Positions 49,697 through 58,137 of a stretch of 64,000 nt of DNA are shown piece after piece. Within the stretch, counting starts at the first letter, position 1. Each line of letters starts with the position of its first letter. The position numbers were made by a program, and so were the translations under genes. The stretch comes from Natrialba sp. SSL1 (GTDB lineage: Archaea; Halobacteriota; Halobacteria; Halobacteriales; Natrialbaceae). The notes below the pieces were generated by a model, which was not told the origin of the DNA, searched no databases, and saw only the letters and a list, made by a program, of their open reading frames with translations. The stretch spans positions 1 to 64,000 of the forward strand of contig NZ_MASN01000011.1 in assembly GCF_001861355.1 (NCBI RefSeq), given 5' to 3'.

Positions 49697-50515
49697 TCAG
49701 CGCATCGTAATGCGCTGAACGTTCGTAATCGCCAGTGCCAGCAGAATCATTCCGATCGCAACGAGCAGGAAGACGACACTGATCACGTTCACTTCCGGGG
49801 ACGCTTCGAACCGGATCTGGTTCCACAGGTAGATTGGCAGCGTCTCCGTTCGTGTATCCCGAACGAAGTAGGTGTAGACGAACTCGTTGAACGAGATCGT
49901 AAACGCAAGCAACCCGCCTGCCACGATGCCGGGCAGGATATTGGGAAGTCGAACGTTGACGAACACGTCGAGTTCGTCCGCCCCGAGGTCCTTCGCGGCT
50001 TCCTCGAGGGTCTCGTCGAACCGGAGCATCGTCGGAATGATGATCAGTGCGGCGAACGGAATCGTCCGCACGACGTGTGCGATAACGACGCTCCAGAAGC
50101 CGGTGCCGACGTTGATGACGCCGAAGAACAACACCATCGCCACACCGACGACGACCAGCGGGACGATGATGGGAAGTGTTACGACCAGCTGGATCATCCC
50201 CTTCCCGGGGAACTCGTACTTCGCAATCGCGTACGAGAGGATGGTCGCGAGGACGACGGTGATCAGCGTCGCGATGACGCTCACCTGCAACGACGTAAAG
50301 ACCGCATCGATCGCGGCGTCGTTTTGTAGGAACTCGCGGTACCAGTGAAGCGTGAGTTCGTCCGGTGGGAACGCAAGCGCGCGGTCGGCCGCGAACGACA
50401 TCAGCGTGACAATGCCGATCGGGATCCAGAGCAACGCAATGACCACCCACATGAGACCGAGGCCGATTGTACGACCACGTCGGTCAACGAACCGCTCGAT
50501 TGTATTCGGAATCAT
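49697..50515 (-). CDS. potC: Polyamine-type ABC transporter permease (PotC-like)
   Basis: A 272-residue inner-membrane permease with six helices and the EAA-loop segment EEAAKDLGADELDVFVNVRLP, typical of the spermidine/putrescine PotC group. It pairs with the PotB-like permease, whose stop overlaps its start (ATGA). Substrate assignment to polyamines rests on family resemblance and on the neighbouring deacetylase; other Pot-like transporters import different organic cations or thiamine. Confidence 0.8.
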   Translation of the reverse strand: MIPNTIERFVDRRGRTIGLGLMWVVIALLWIPIGIVTLMSFAADRALAFPPDELTLHWYREFLQNDAAIDAVFTSLQVSVIATLITVVLATILSYAIAKYEFPGKGMIQLVVTLPIIVPLVVVGVAMVLFFGVINVGTGFWSVVIAHVVRTIPFAALIIIPTMLRFDETLEEAAKDLGADELDVFVNVRLPNILPGIVAGGLLAFTISFNEFVYTYFVRDTRTETLPIYLWNQIRFEASPEVNVISVVFLLVAIGMILLALAITNVQRITMR

Positions 50516-51453
50516 TGGGTATCACTCCGTCGGGTGACGACGTCGCCAGCACCGAATTTCACGGCGATGAGTAGCATCAACACGACGAACGCGGAGACGA
50601 TAACGCTCAGCGCCGAGCCGAACGGCCAGTTGAACGCTTCGGTGAACTGGTTCTCGATCACCATTCCGATCATCAGTTGGTCAGTCCCCCCGAGCAACGT
50701 CGGGGTGACGAACGCACCGAACGTGGGGATTGCGACGAGAATGATCCCGCCGATAACGCCGTTTTTCGTCATGGGGAGCGTCACCGTGAAGAACGTCTCT
50801 ATCGGTCCCGCACCGAGATCCTTCGCTGCCTCGATCAGGTTATCGTCCATGTTGGTCAGCGACGCGTAGAACGGCAGCGTCGCGAGCGGAAGCCAGACGT
50901 ACGTCAGGCCGAGCAACACCGCTGTGTGGGTGTACATGATCCCGCTTGGTTCCTGTGCAAGCCCGGTGACGAGCTGCATCCAGTCGAGCAGGCCATCCCG
51001 GCTGAAGATGTTGATCAGTGCGTACATCCGGACGATGTAATTCGTCCAGAAGGGGAGGATGACCAGCAACAACAGTAGTGTCGTCCGCTTCGAGAAGCGG
51101 GCCATACTATAGGCAAGCGTGTACCCGAGGACAACGACGAGTGCCGTCGTCTGGACCGTTAGCACCGTCGTTCGCCAGACGACCCGCAAGTAGAGATCCG
51201 TCGTCACGACGTTCAGGTAGTTCTCGAGTGTCAGCGATGCGGGTGGCATACCGTCGTGGAACGATAGCCAGACCATGTACAGCAGCGGCAGGATGAAGAA
51301 CAACAGCAGCACAACCGCTGGAAGGCCAACCAGAACGAGAAGGCGTGCACGTGGACGGTCTCGGAACGCATCGAGAATCCGGCTGAGGTACTGCCGGCTT
51401 CGCTGCCGGACACCGCTGGCAGTCGATTCTGAGTCGGGAGTCGTTGTCGACAC
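50512..51453 (-). CDS. potB: Polyamine-type ABC transporter permease (PotB-like)
   Basis: A 313-residue permease with a ~30-residue soluble N-terminus, six membrane helices and the EAA loop in IEAAKDLGAGPIETFFTVTL. It forms the heterodimeric channel with the PotC-like protein. Its start lies 3 bases after the ATPase stop and its end overlaps the potC start. The opening helix ARLLVLVGLPAVVLLLFFIL is characteristic of PotB. Confidence 0.8.
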   Translation of the reverse strand: MSTTTPDSESTASGVRQRSRQYLSRILDAFRDRPRARLLVLVGLPAVVLLLFFILPLLYMVWLSFHDGMPPASLTLENYLNVVTTDLYLRVVWRTTVLTVQTTALVVVLGYTLAYSMARFSKRTTLLLLLVILPFWTNYIVRMYALINIFSRDGLLDWMQLVTGLAQEPSGIMYTHTAVLLGLTYVWLPLATLPFYASLTNMDDNLIEAAKDLGAGPIETFFTVTLPMTKNGVIGGIILVAIPTFGAFVTPTLLGGTDQLMIGMVIENQFTEAFNWPFGSALSVIVSAFVVLMLLIAVKFGAGDVVTRRSDTQ

Positions 51454-51456
51454 GAT

Positions 51457-52560
51457 CTATCCCTCGAGTTGGACGGCGTGCTCATCTCGAACAGAGACGT
51501 TCTGTCCACCGTTGAACAAGAACGTCTGTTCGGCATCCCAGGTGAGTGCAACAGTATCTCCGATTTCGAAGCTGTCTGTCTCCGTTTCAACCTGGAACAC
51601 TTCCTGGCCGATATCGACAGTATACACCATCTCGTCTCCGGCGTAGATATGGTTCGTCACTGTTCCAGACATGATACCGCCGTTGCTGGGAGGAACGAGA
51701 TCAGCATGTGATGGCCTGACACCAATATCGATCGTATCGCCGTCAGAAACGGCACTCGTGTCGTCGTACGGGACTGTGACGGCCGTCTCGTCGATTTCAA
51801 CCTCGATCGTATTCTCACTCTGATCGACGGCTGTTCCCGTGACGGCGTTGAGATCGCCCATGAACTGGGCAACGAACCGTGTCTCAGGCCGGTCGTAGAT
51901 GTCCTGAACCGAGCCCTTCTGCTCGATACTGCCCTCGTTCAGGATCACCATCCGATCGGAGATCGACATCGCAACCTCCTGATCGTGCGTGACATAGAGG
52001 AAGGTGATGCCGGTCTCCTCCTGGATCCGCTGCAGTTCGAACTTCATGTGCTGGCGAAGCTTTCGGTCGAGCGAGGCAAGCGGCTCATCGAGCAGGATAA
52101 TAGAGGGTTCGTTGACGATCGCCCGTGCAAGGGCAATTCGTTGTTGCTCGCCACCACTCATCTGATCGATGTCTCTGTCACCGTAGCCGCTGAGTTCGAC
52201 GACTTCGAGGATATCTTCGATTCGCTTTTCTCGCTCTTCGCGGCCAACACCGCGGCGTTTGAGACCGAACGCGATGTTTTCTGCAACTGTCAGGTGGGGG
52301 AACAACGCCAGATTCTGGAACACCATGTTGGTGTCTCGTTCGAACGACGGCACGCCAACGACGTTCTCACCGTTGATCCGAATGTCTCCACTCGTCGGGG
52401 ATTCGAATCCGGCAACCATTCGTAACATCGTCGACTTCCCTGAGCCGCTCGGACCCAGAATGGAGACGAACTCCCCGTCTTCGACCGCAAACGAAGCATC
52501 CTCGACAGCCAATACATCATCGTATTCTTTCCGAACGTTTTCGACTTGTAAAACGGACAT
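51457..52560 (-). CDS. potA: Polyamine-type ABC transporter ATPase (PotA-like)
   Basis: A 367-residue ATPase. Walker A GPSGSGKST, Q-loop in MVFQNLALFPHL, signature MSGGEQQR, Walker B IILLDEPLASLD and switch region VTHDQEVA are intact. A C-terminal TOBE-type domain (residues 240-367: AQFMGDLNAVTGTAV, IGVRPSHADL) regulates activity. Start chosen at MSVLQVENVRKEYDD (52560), 20 bases after the binding-protein stop; the upstream open frame is spurious. Highly conserved, so confidence in function as the motor is high. Confidence 0.87.
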   Translation of the reverse strand: MSVLQVENVRKEYDDVLAVEDASFAVEDGEFVSILGPSGSGKSTMLRMVAGFESPTSGDIRINGENVVGVPSFERDTNMVFQNLALFPHLTVAENIAFGLKRRGVGREEREKRIEDILEVVELSGYGDRDIDQMSGGEQQRIALARAIVNEPSIILLDEPLASLDRKLRQHMKFELQRIQEETGITFLYVTHDQEVAMSISDRMVILNEGSIEQKGSVQDIYDRPETRFVAQFMGDLNAVTGTAVDQSENTIEVEIDETAVTVPYDDTSAVSDGDTIDIGVRPSHADLVPPSNGGIMSGTVTNHIYAGDEMVYTVDIGQEVFQVETETDSFEIGDTVALTWDAEQTFLFNGGQNVSVRDEHAVQLEG

Positions 52561-52579
52561 GAGTGCAAAAGCGTAGTAG

Positions 52580-53722
52580 TTAGCCAGCGACGACAGTCGT
52601 CCAGATTTCGTCGTACCGGTCGAGCGTCTCTTCGTCGAGCGGTTCAACAAAGATCAGTTCGTCAGGGTCGAGCCAGTCAGCAAACGCTGCTTCCTCTTCG
52701 GAGACGACCTGCGTAAGTTCGTCCTCGAGGTTCTCGATCGGTGGCACGTACCCCATCTCTGCGAACAACTGGACACGAGAGGAGATCTGGCCGCCGTGTT
52801 CGATCCATGCAGCGCTTGCACGAGGGTTTGGCGCACCGGTTGGAATGACGAAGTTGTCGTACGTGTACATCATTCCCTCCTCTGGGACCGCGTAGTCGAT
52901 CGGTGCGTCGTTGAGGAACTGTGCCATCCACGTCCGACCATCACGCAGCGGGCCGACGACGACCTCTTCGTCGATGAACATCTCCATCGCAGACGAGAAC
53001 TCGTTCCAGTACGTGACGTTGAGGTCACGCTGTTGCATGAGCACCTCTTCGATCTCCTCGAAGTCGTCCGGGTCGTTTGGATCCTGGCCAGTGTACAGTG
53101 CTGCAATACGACAGGACACCTCCGGCCAGTCCTCCATGAACATCATTCCGGCGAGGTCCTCGTCCCATAGCACACCCCACGAATCCGGCGGGCTGTTGAA
53201 ATACTCGGTATTGTACGTCAGCGACGGCTGCATAACGATCGACTCAGGAATCGCGTACACCTCTCCATCTCTGCTGTAGTATTCCTCTGCGTCTTCTCTT
53301 GCGAGCGGATCGAGGACGTCCCAGGCTTCCATCTGCTCGACAGGGAGTGGCTCCAAGTAGTCGTTGTCCATGGCTCGGACGACCCACTCGTTTGTCGCAC
53401 AGATGTTGTCAATCTCGTCGTTACCAGCCTCTAGCCGAGAGTACCACTCGCTGGGCCCGGAGTACGCCTGTGAATAGACCCGATCGATTCCCTCGTAGCT
53501 CTCCTGAAACTCATCGGTGTGCCAATCAACCCAGTCCGTATACCAGTTCCAGACGTTTACTTCGGACTCGTACTCTTCGACGGGGAACGACTCGATCTCG
53601 ATTGGGCGAACGTGTTCGATATCGTCCCCGCCTCCAAGACACCCAGCGAGGGCTGCTGCACCCACACCACCGGCAGCCCCAAGGACAGACCGTCGGCTTG
53701 CGTGATTGCCATCATATGCCAT
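52580..53722 (-). CDS. potD: Tat-exported substrate-binding lipoprotein (PotD-like)
   Basis: A 380-residue extracellular solute-binding protein. The N-terminus MAYDGNHASRRSVLGAAGG has the twin arginines, followed by a hydrophobic stretch and the lipobox LAGC, so it is exported by Tat and anchored as a lipoprotein, as usual in haloarchaea. The mature part is acidic with a bi-lobed binding protein pattern (VNVWNWYTDWVDWHTDEF, VYAIPESIVMQPSLTYN). It is the first gene of potD-potA-potB-potC, followed by the deacetylase. Start at 53722; a TATA-like box lies 22-30 bases upstream, so the transcript is probably leaderless. Confidence 0.85.
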   Translation of the reverse strand: MAYDGNHASRRSVLGAAGGVGAAALAGCLGGGDDIEHVRPIEIESFPVEEYESEVNVWNWYTDWVDWHTDEFQESYEGIDRVYSQAYSGPSEWYSRLEAGNDEIDNICATNEWVVRAMDNDYLEPLPVEQMEAWDVLDPLAREDAEEYYSRDGEVYAIPESIVMQPSLTYNTEYFNSPPDSWGVLWDEDLAGMMFMEDWPEVSCRIAALYTGQDPNDPDDFEEIEEVLMQQRDLNVTYWNEFSSAMEMFIDEEVVVGPLRDGRTWMAQFLNDAPIDYAVPEEGMMYTYDNFVIPTGAPNPRASAAWIEHGGQISSRVQLFAEMGYVPPIENLEDELTQVVSEEEAAFADWLDPDELIFVEPLDEETLDRYDEIWTTVVAG

Positions 53723-53743
53723 ACTTTTGGATCTAACCCAAGG

Positions 53744-53752
53744 TTCATAAAC
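53744..53752 (-). promoter_or_regulatory. TATA-like box of the pot operon
   Basis: GTTTATGAA on the minus strand, with its TTTATGA about 29 bases before the ATG of the binding-protein gene. The spacing fits a leaderless haloarchaeal promoter. Confidence 0.45.
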
Positions 53753-54031
53753 CCACCGGAGGGTGGCAATAATAATCAAGTTTAATCTCAACAGACCACC
53801 CATAATGGAATGGAATCCAACAATTATTCACATAACTAAACACCACCTTATTTGACGCCACCAGTCCATTCGATCGGAAGAACACTACAGGCAGACAGTG
53901 TGGCTGCTGTTACTGGCAGGCAAGAGAGACAAGATTAGTGAGAGATTCCACCGAGAGAGATCGAAATGGGTAGTGACGGGGAGATTATAACAGAACTGAT
54001 AACCACTCACTCATAGAATAGTAGACAAAGT

Positions 54032-55285
54032 ATGGAGAGTAATTTCAAATCTTTCACCGAAGAACTCCTATCGTTCCGTACAGAGTCCGGCAACGAACTA
54101 CCAGCCCAGCAGTGGATTCGTAGCCAGCTAGATGCATTTGGATTTGAGACCCACGAGTGGACAGCAGATCCGGACCTCCTTGCGAGCCATCCATCGTTTC
54201 CATCAGACCCGGCTACAATAGAGACCGCAGAACGGCCATCTGTGGCCGGCGTCGTTGAATTGGGGAATCCTGATGAAGGCCAAACAATCGTTCTCAACGG
54301 CCACGTAGATGTCGTCCCCGCCGAGAAAGACCAGTGGGACACTGACCCGTTCACACCAACGTGGGATGGCCAGAAGCTGATTGCGCGTGGCGCTGCAGAC
54401 ATGAAATCTGGCCTGAGTGCCTGTCTCTTCGCTGCAAAGGAACTTGTTGAGCGGAACACGGCCGAAGAGGAACTGAATGGGCGTCTCGTCGTCGAAAGTG
54501 TCGTTGGCGAAGAGGAGGGTGGGATCGGTGCAGCAATGGCCGCACTATCGAACCCGTATCCGTTCGAGCGAGATGCAGCAATCGTCGCTGAACCAACAGA
54601 GCTAGAACTGGTCACAGCAGTCGAGGGCTCGGTGATGCTTCGCCTGGAACTCGAGGGGAAATCTGCCCATGCGGCGACACGGTGGCGTGGGGAATCAGTA
54701 CTGCCGCACTTCGAGCGAATTCGAACGGCGCTCCGAGAACTGGAGACAGAACGGTCACTCGCCGTTACACACCCGCTCTACGAGCAGTTTGAGACACCGT
54801 GGCCGATCTCAGTTGGAACCGTCCAGGCCGGGTCGTGGGCCTCTTCGGTTCCGGCGACGCTCACCGCTGAGATCCGAGTCGGTGTTGCACCCGGTGAAAC
54901 GGTTTCGGAGGTGGAATCGATCGTACGTGATCGGATCGACACTGTGGTTGACGGTGACGACTGGCTTGAAGCACATCCGCCATCGCTCGAACGGTTTTCA
55001 GTCCAGTTCGAACCGGCGTCTGTTTCCCACGATGAGCCCATCGTCCAACACTTGCAAGCGGGGATGGAACAGAACGGGCTCGCAGATACCACACCGAAAG
55101 GCGCAACGTACGGAGCGGATTCAAGACACTATCAGGCCGCAGGGATACCGACTGTTCTCTTTGGGCCCGCCTCAATTGACAATGCACACTTCCCGAACGA
55201 GTGCGTTCACTGGGATGCTGTCGAACAGAGCAAGGATGTCCTTGTCGACACGCTTGCGGCTCTCTTCGGGGGAGAACACGCCTAA
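54032..55285 (+). CDS. M20-family amidohydrolase (ArgE/DapE-like)
   Basis: A 417-residue zinc peptidase/deacylase. Metal ligands are visible: the histidine in LNGHVDVVPA, the aspartate in GAADMKSGLSA, the catalytic glutamate in VVGEEEGGIGA and a late histidine in NAHFPNECVHWDA. The inserted dimerisation domain lies at about 185-290. It removes acyl groups from an N-acyl amino acid or similar substrate. It is divergent from the pot operon (309 bases between starts), so it may act on an acylated amine or amino acid related to that uptake system; this is inferred. An 11-bp tandem repeat follows the stop. Confidence 0.82.
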   Translation: MESNFKSFTEELLSFRTESGNELPAQQWIRSQLDAFGFETHEWTADPDLLASHPSFPSDPATIETAERPSVAGVVELGNPDEGQTIVLNGHVDVVPAEKDQWDTDPFTPTWDGQKLIARGAADMKSGLSACLFAAKELVERNTAEEELNGRLVVESVVGEEEGGIGAAMAALSNPYPFERDAAIVAEPTELELVTAVEGSVMLRLELEGKSAHAATRWRGESVLPHFERIRTALRELETERSLAVTHPLYEQFETPWPISVGTVQAGSWASSVPATLTAEIRVGVAPGETVSEVESIVRDRIDTVVDGDDWLEAHPPSLERFSVQFEPASVSHDEPIVQHLQAGMEQNGLADTTPKGATYGADSRHYQAAGIPTVLFGPASIDNAHFPNECVHWDAVEQSKDVLVDTLAALFGGEHA

Positions 55286-55299
55286 CAATACGACGCAAC

Positions 55300-55335
55300 C
55301 AGCCACGAATCAGCCACGAATCAGCCACGAATCAG
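55300..55335 (+). repeat. Three tandem copies of an 11-bp repeat
   Basis: CAGCCACGAAT is repeated at 55300-55310, 55311-55321 and 55322-55332, followed by CAG. It lies just after the stop of the M20 gene. The units are perfect, so the expansion is recent. Confidence 0.9.
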
Positions 55336-55446
55336 ACCAACAGTTCGAAGAATTAACGTCGCGGCGCTCGTATCGACTCGCACGACGATGGTCCAGCGCT
55401 ACCAGCGAGACGAGATGCAGGCAGTTCGAGTACCCATCCGCCACCC

Positions 55447-56148
55447 ATGAGTCGGAACCTTGGCGTCACCGAACTCCTCCGAAACACCCTCCCGGAGTGG
55501 ACCGTCCCGATCTTCGAGGTGACGGCACTGCTCGGCGACGAGTTCGTCGTCGTTGGTGTACTCGGTCTGTTCGCGATTTCGGGGGCCTCCCAGGCTGCAA
55601 GCAGCGACACCGACAGACTGCTCCCGGATCGAACCGCGTTCGTCCTGGCAGTCGTCCTCGGTGGCCTCGCGCTGACGCTGGTGCTCAAAACGGCGTTTGG
55701 CTCCCCCCGACCGCCGGAGTCGCTTCAGGCGGTCCCACGCGAGAGCAACGGCTTCCCGAGTGGTCACACGATGGCCGCGACGGTCCTCTGGGGAGCGCTC
55801 GCAATCTGGAGCCTGCAGTCGACGGCCCGGCGACGAACAGTGGCTGCTGCCAGCATCGTCGGGCTCGTCGCCTTCTCGCGGCTCGCACTCGGCGTCCACT
55901 TCCTCGTCGACGTGTTGGCTTCGGTCGCGTTCGGACTTGGCTATCTCTACCTCGCCGCACGGCTCACCAACGAACAGCCTGCGCCCATGTTCGCCGGTGC
56001 AATCGGTCTCGGCACAATCGCGCTCCTCATCACCGGCGGCGAGACGGACGGCTGGCTCGCCTTCGCGGGCTGTGTCGGCGGCGCTGGGGCGTGGTGGGCA
56101 ACGACCCAGCCACGTGTACAAGAGCTCTGGACCTCGATTACGGAGTGA
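55447..56148 (+). CDS. PAP2-superfamily membrane phosphatase
   Basis: A 233-residue membrane phosphatase with about six helices. The three PAP2 motifs are intact: K-x6-R-P in KTAFGSPRP, PSGH in GFPSGHTMAA, and S-R-x5-H-x3-D in SRLALGVHFLVD. It hydrolyses a lipid phosphate or pyrophosphate at the outer membrane face; recycling of dolichyl pyrophosphate is one possible role in a genome with lipid-linked glycans, but the substrate is not known. The N-terminus begins MSRNLGVTELLRN. Confidence 0.82.
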   Translation: MSRNLGVTELLRNTLPEWTVPIFEVTALLGDEFVVVGVLGLFAISGASQAASSDTDRLLPDRTAFVLAVVLGGLALTLVLKTAFGSPRPPESLQAVPRESNGFPSGHTMAATVLWGALAIWSLQSTARRRTVAAASIVGLVAFSRLALGVHFLVDVLASVAFGLGYLYLAARLTNEQPAPMFAGAIGLGTIALLITGGETDGWLAFAGCVGGAGAWWATTQPRVQELWTSITE

Positions 56149-56174
56149 CGAACACGAAGTGGCCTGCTACTCGT

Positions 56175-57017
56175 CTACTCGTACTCGTCTTCTCGAGTAC
56201 CGTCCTCCGAAACTGACGAAGAACCACTCTCGTCGGTTCCGGACACGCCATCCGCACCGATGTCCCCATCTGTACGATCTGCAGCAGAACCATCTCTCCG
56301 GTGCTCGGCCAGCGCCTCCTCGATCGTTAGCTCACCCGCCGCAACCCGGCGTGCGAGCACCTCGTCGATCGCCCGATTCGTCCGACTCTGTTCGCGCGAC
56401 CGATCCTTGATTACCTGCAGTTCTCCTGCTGTCGGCTCGATGTCCCGTGCGTCGACCACCTCGCCCTCGAGTCGGGCGATGTTCACCGCAGCCAGCACGT
56501 CCTCCATGCCGCGGCCGCCGGTGCCGAGGTACGGCGTCGTCCCTGTTTCGTCGACGAGTTCGACCTGGACCCCCTCGAGTTCGTTGACGAGTTTCGAACC
56601 CTGGAGGCGTGCGCCGTCACCGATCCGGACGACCGGGTCGGGCGCGTCGCTCACCTCGCGCTGGATGACATCGACGGCGTCGGTGAGCGGGACCTGAAAC
56701 GCAGCGACGACCATCTGGCCGGCGAGGACGGCGATACCCGGTTTCCGGCCTGGGTCGACGCCGACGATGGTTCGACCGCCAGCGCCTCGCACCGCAGTCA
56801 GCGCCTGGTCGACCGCACGCCGAGGATCCTCGGGATCGGCGACGATGGTCTGGCGGCCCTCGAACTCGTCGGCGGAGCCTGCGCCCGTGATAACGACGGC
56901 CGTCCGCTCCGGGAGCTCGGCGTCCGGCTCGACGGTCGTGAACTCCGTGCCACGGTCCCGGAGCTCGTTGACCACGCCGTGGTACACTTCGAAATCCGCT
57001 GTCGCGACGACGATCAC
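56175..57017 (-). CDS. RNase H-fold (RuvC/YqgF-like) protein adjacent to radB
   Basis: A 280-residue protein. Residues 1-80 are an alpha/beta region (VIVVATADFEVYHGVVNELR). Residues 85-190 look like an RNase H fold: TIVGVDPGRKPGIAVLAG with the first acidic residue, then PVVRIGDGARLQGSKLVNEL and an aspartate in ELVDETGTTPYLG. The C-terminus (200-245) is helical and the tail acidic. The adjacent divergent gene is radB, which suggests a DNA-repair link. Start chosen at a GTG (57017), because a TATA-like TTTATT lies 24-30 bases upstream; an upstream ATG at 57125 is open but would overlap that promoter. Confidence 0.65.
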   Translation of the reverse strand: MIVVATADFEVYHGVVNELRDRGTEFTTVEPDAELPERTAVVITGAGSADEFEGRQTIVADPEDPRRAVDQALTAVRGAGGRTIVGVDPGRKPGIAVLAGQMVVAAFQVPLTDAVDVIQREVSDAPDPVVRIGDGARLQGSKLVNELEGVQVELVDETGTTPYLGTGGRGMEDVLAAVNIARLEGEVVDARDIEPTAGELQVIKDRSREQSRTNRAIDEVLARRVAAGELTIEEALAEHRRDGSAADRTDGDIGADGVSGTDESGSSSVSEDGTREDEYE

Positions 57018-57040
57018 ACGCTGTCTTCGCCGCGGGGGCG

Positions 57041-57047
57041 AATAAAC
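57041..57047 (-). promoter_or_regulatory. TATA-like box deciding the start of the RNase H-fold gene
   Basis: TTTATT on the minus strand, preceded by CACG, about 25-30 bases upstream of the GTG at 57017. It lies inside the longer upstream frame, arguing that the shorter start is used. Confidence 0.45.
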
Positions 57048-57133
57048 GTGTTCGACGGCTCCGTCGGCCAGCCACGCACCCCGCGACGGTCGGCTTTCGG
57101 GGCCTTTTTGCCCGAACAGGCCCAACTACGGCC

Positions 57134-57991
57134 GTGAACGACGCGGCACTTCCGATCGGTTGTGGGCCGGTCGACGAGCTACTCGGTGGGGGTTTCGAAC
57201 GCGGGACCGTGACACAACTGTACGGTCCGCCAGCCGCGGGCAAGACGAATCTCGCGCTCTCGGCTGCCGTCGAAACGGCCGCTAACGGCGGCACCGTCGT
57301 CTATATCGACACCGAGGGGGTCTCCGTCGACCGATTCGATCAGCTGCTCCGCGCACGCGTCGGCAACGCTGGGGCCGACACTACCACTGCTACCGACAGT
57401 GATCCCCCCGTTGCGAGAGACGGCGGGGCTGGGGCCGGGAACGGGAACGGCTCGGGACCCGAATCTGAGCGCGAGACACTCGAGTCCGACCCAGACTCGA
57501 GCGACCCAGAGTCCACGCCGGATGTCGAAACCGTCGCCTCGCGAATCGTCATCGAGGACGCACTCGACTTCGAAGAGCAGGCAGAGGCCGTCCGCGACGC
57601 CGAGGAGTTCGCCGAACGTGCAGATCTGATCGTCCTCGACAGTGCGACCGGCTTCTACCGCCTCGAGCGGACTGGTGAGGGGAGCGACGGCGAGGCGCTG
57701 CGAAGCGTCACCCGGCAGGTGACACACCTGCTCTCGCTTGCGCGCAAGCACGACCTCGCGGTCGTCCTCACGAATCAGGTGTTTTCGGACCCGGAATCGG
57801 ACCGGACGCGCGCCCTCGGTGGCAACACCCTCGAGCACTGGACCGGCGTCGTGCTCCGACTGGACCGGTTCCGTGGTGGCAAGCGCCGGGCGACACTCGA
57901 GAAGCACCGCTCGAAGCCGGTGGGTGAGAGTTCGCAGTTCCAGATTACGGATTCGGGCGTCGACGGTGGGGCGGAGTCGATGTCGCGGTAG
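57134..57991 (+). CDS. radB: RadB recombinase paralogue
   Basis: A 285-residue RecA-family ATPase. Walker A GPPAAGKTNLALS and Walker B LIVLDSATGFY are intact; LTNQVFSDP and LGGNTLEHWTGVVLRL are typical of RadB, which supports RadA in homologous recombination. Residues 80-130 are an unusual, very acidic and glycine-rich low-complexity insert (GGAGAGNGNGSGPESE, DPDSSDPES), absent from the usual ~225-residue protein. GTG start at 57134, divergent from the RNase H-fold gene. Intact and probably functional. Confidence 0.87.
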   Translation: MNDAALPIGCGPVDELLGGGFERGTVTQLYGPPAAGKTNLALSAAVETAANGGTVVYIDTEGVSVDRFDQLLRARVGNAGADTTTATDSDPPVARDGGAGAGNGNGSGPESERETLESDPDSSDPESTPDVETVASRIVIEDALDFEEQAEAVRDAEEFAERADLIVLDSATGFYRLERTGEGSDGEALRSVTRQVTHLLSLARKHDLAVVLTNQVFSDPESDRTRALGGNTLEHWTGVVLRLDRFRGGKRRATLEKHRSKPVGESSQFQITDSGVDGGAESMSR

Positions 57992-58137
57992 TGGTGTCGT
58001 GGTCTGTGCAGTGATGGGATCGAGACCAGAACAGACAGTGGGACGGGGGCAGGGCAGTACGGAACCAACGGTCCCACGAGCGAACCACGCGACGCGAAGA
58101 CGCACCGCTTTTGTTGTGAGACGAGAAGAAGTGACCG

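Noticed and set aside
55300-55335. CRISPR-like repeats
   Set aside because: Eleven-base units in direct tandem without spacers; a simple tandem repeat. No CRISPR array was seen in the window.
54669-56216. 515-codon frame overlapping the M20 and PAP2 genes
   Set aside because: Basic arginine/serine-rich product; both underlying genes have intact signatures in other frames.
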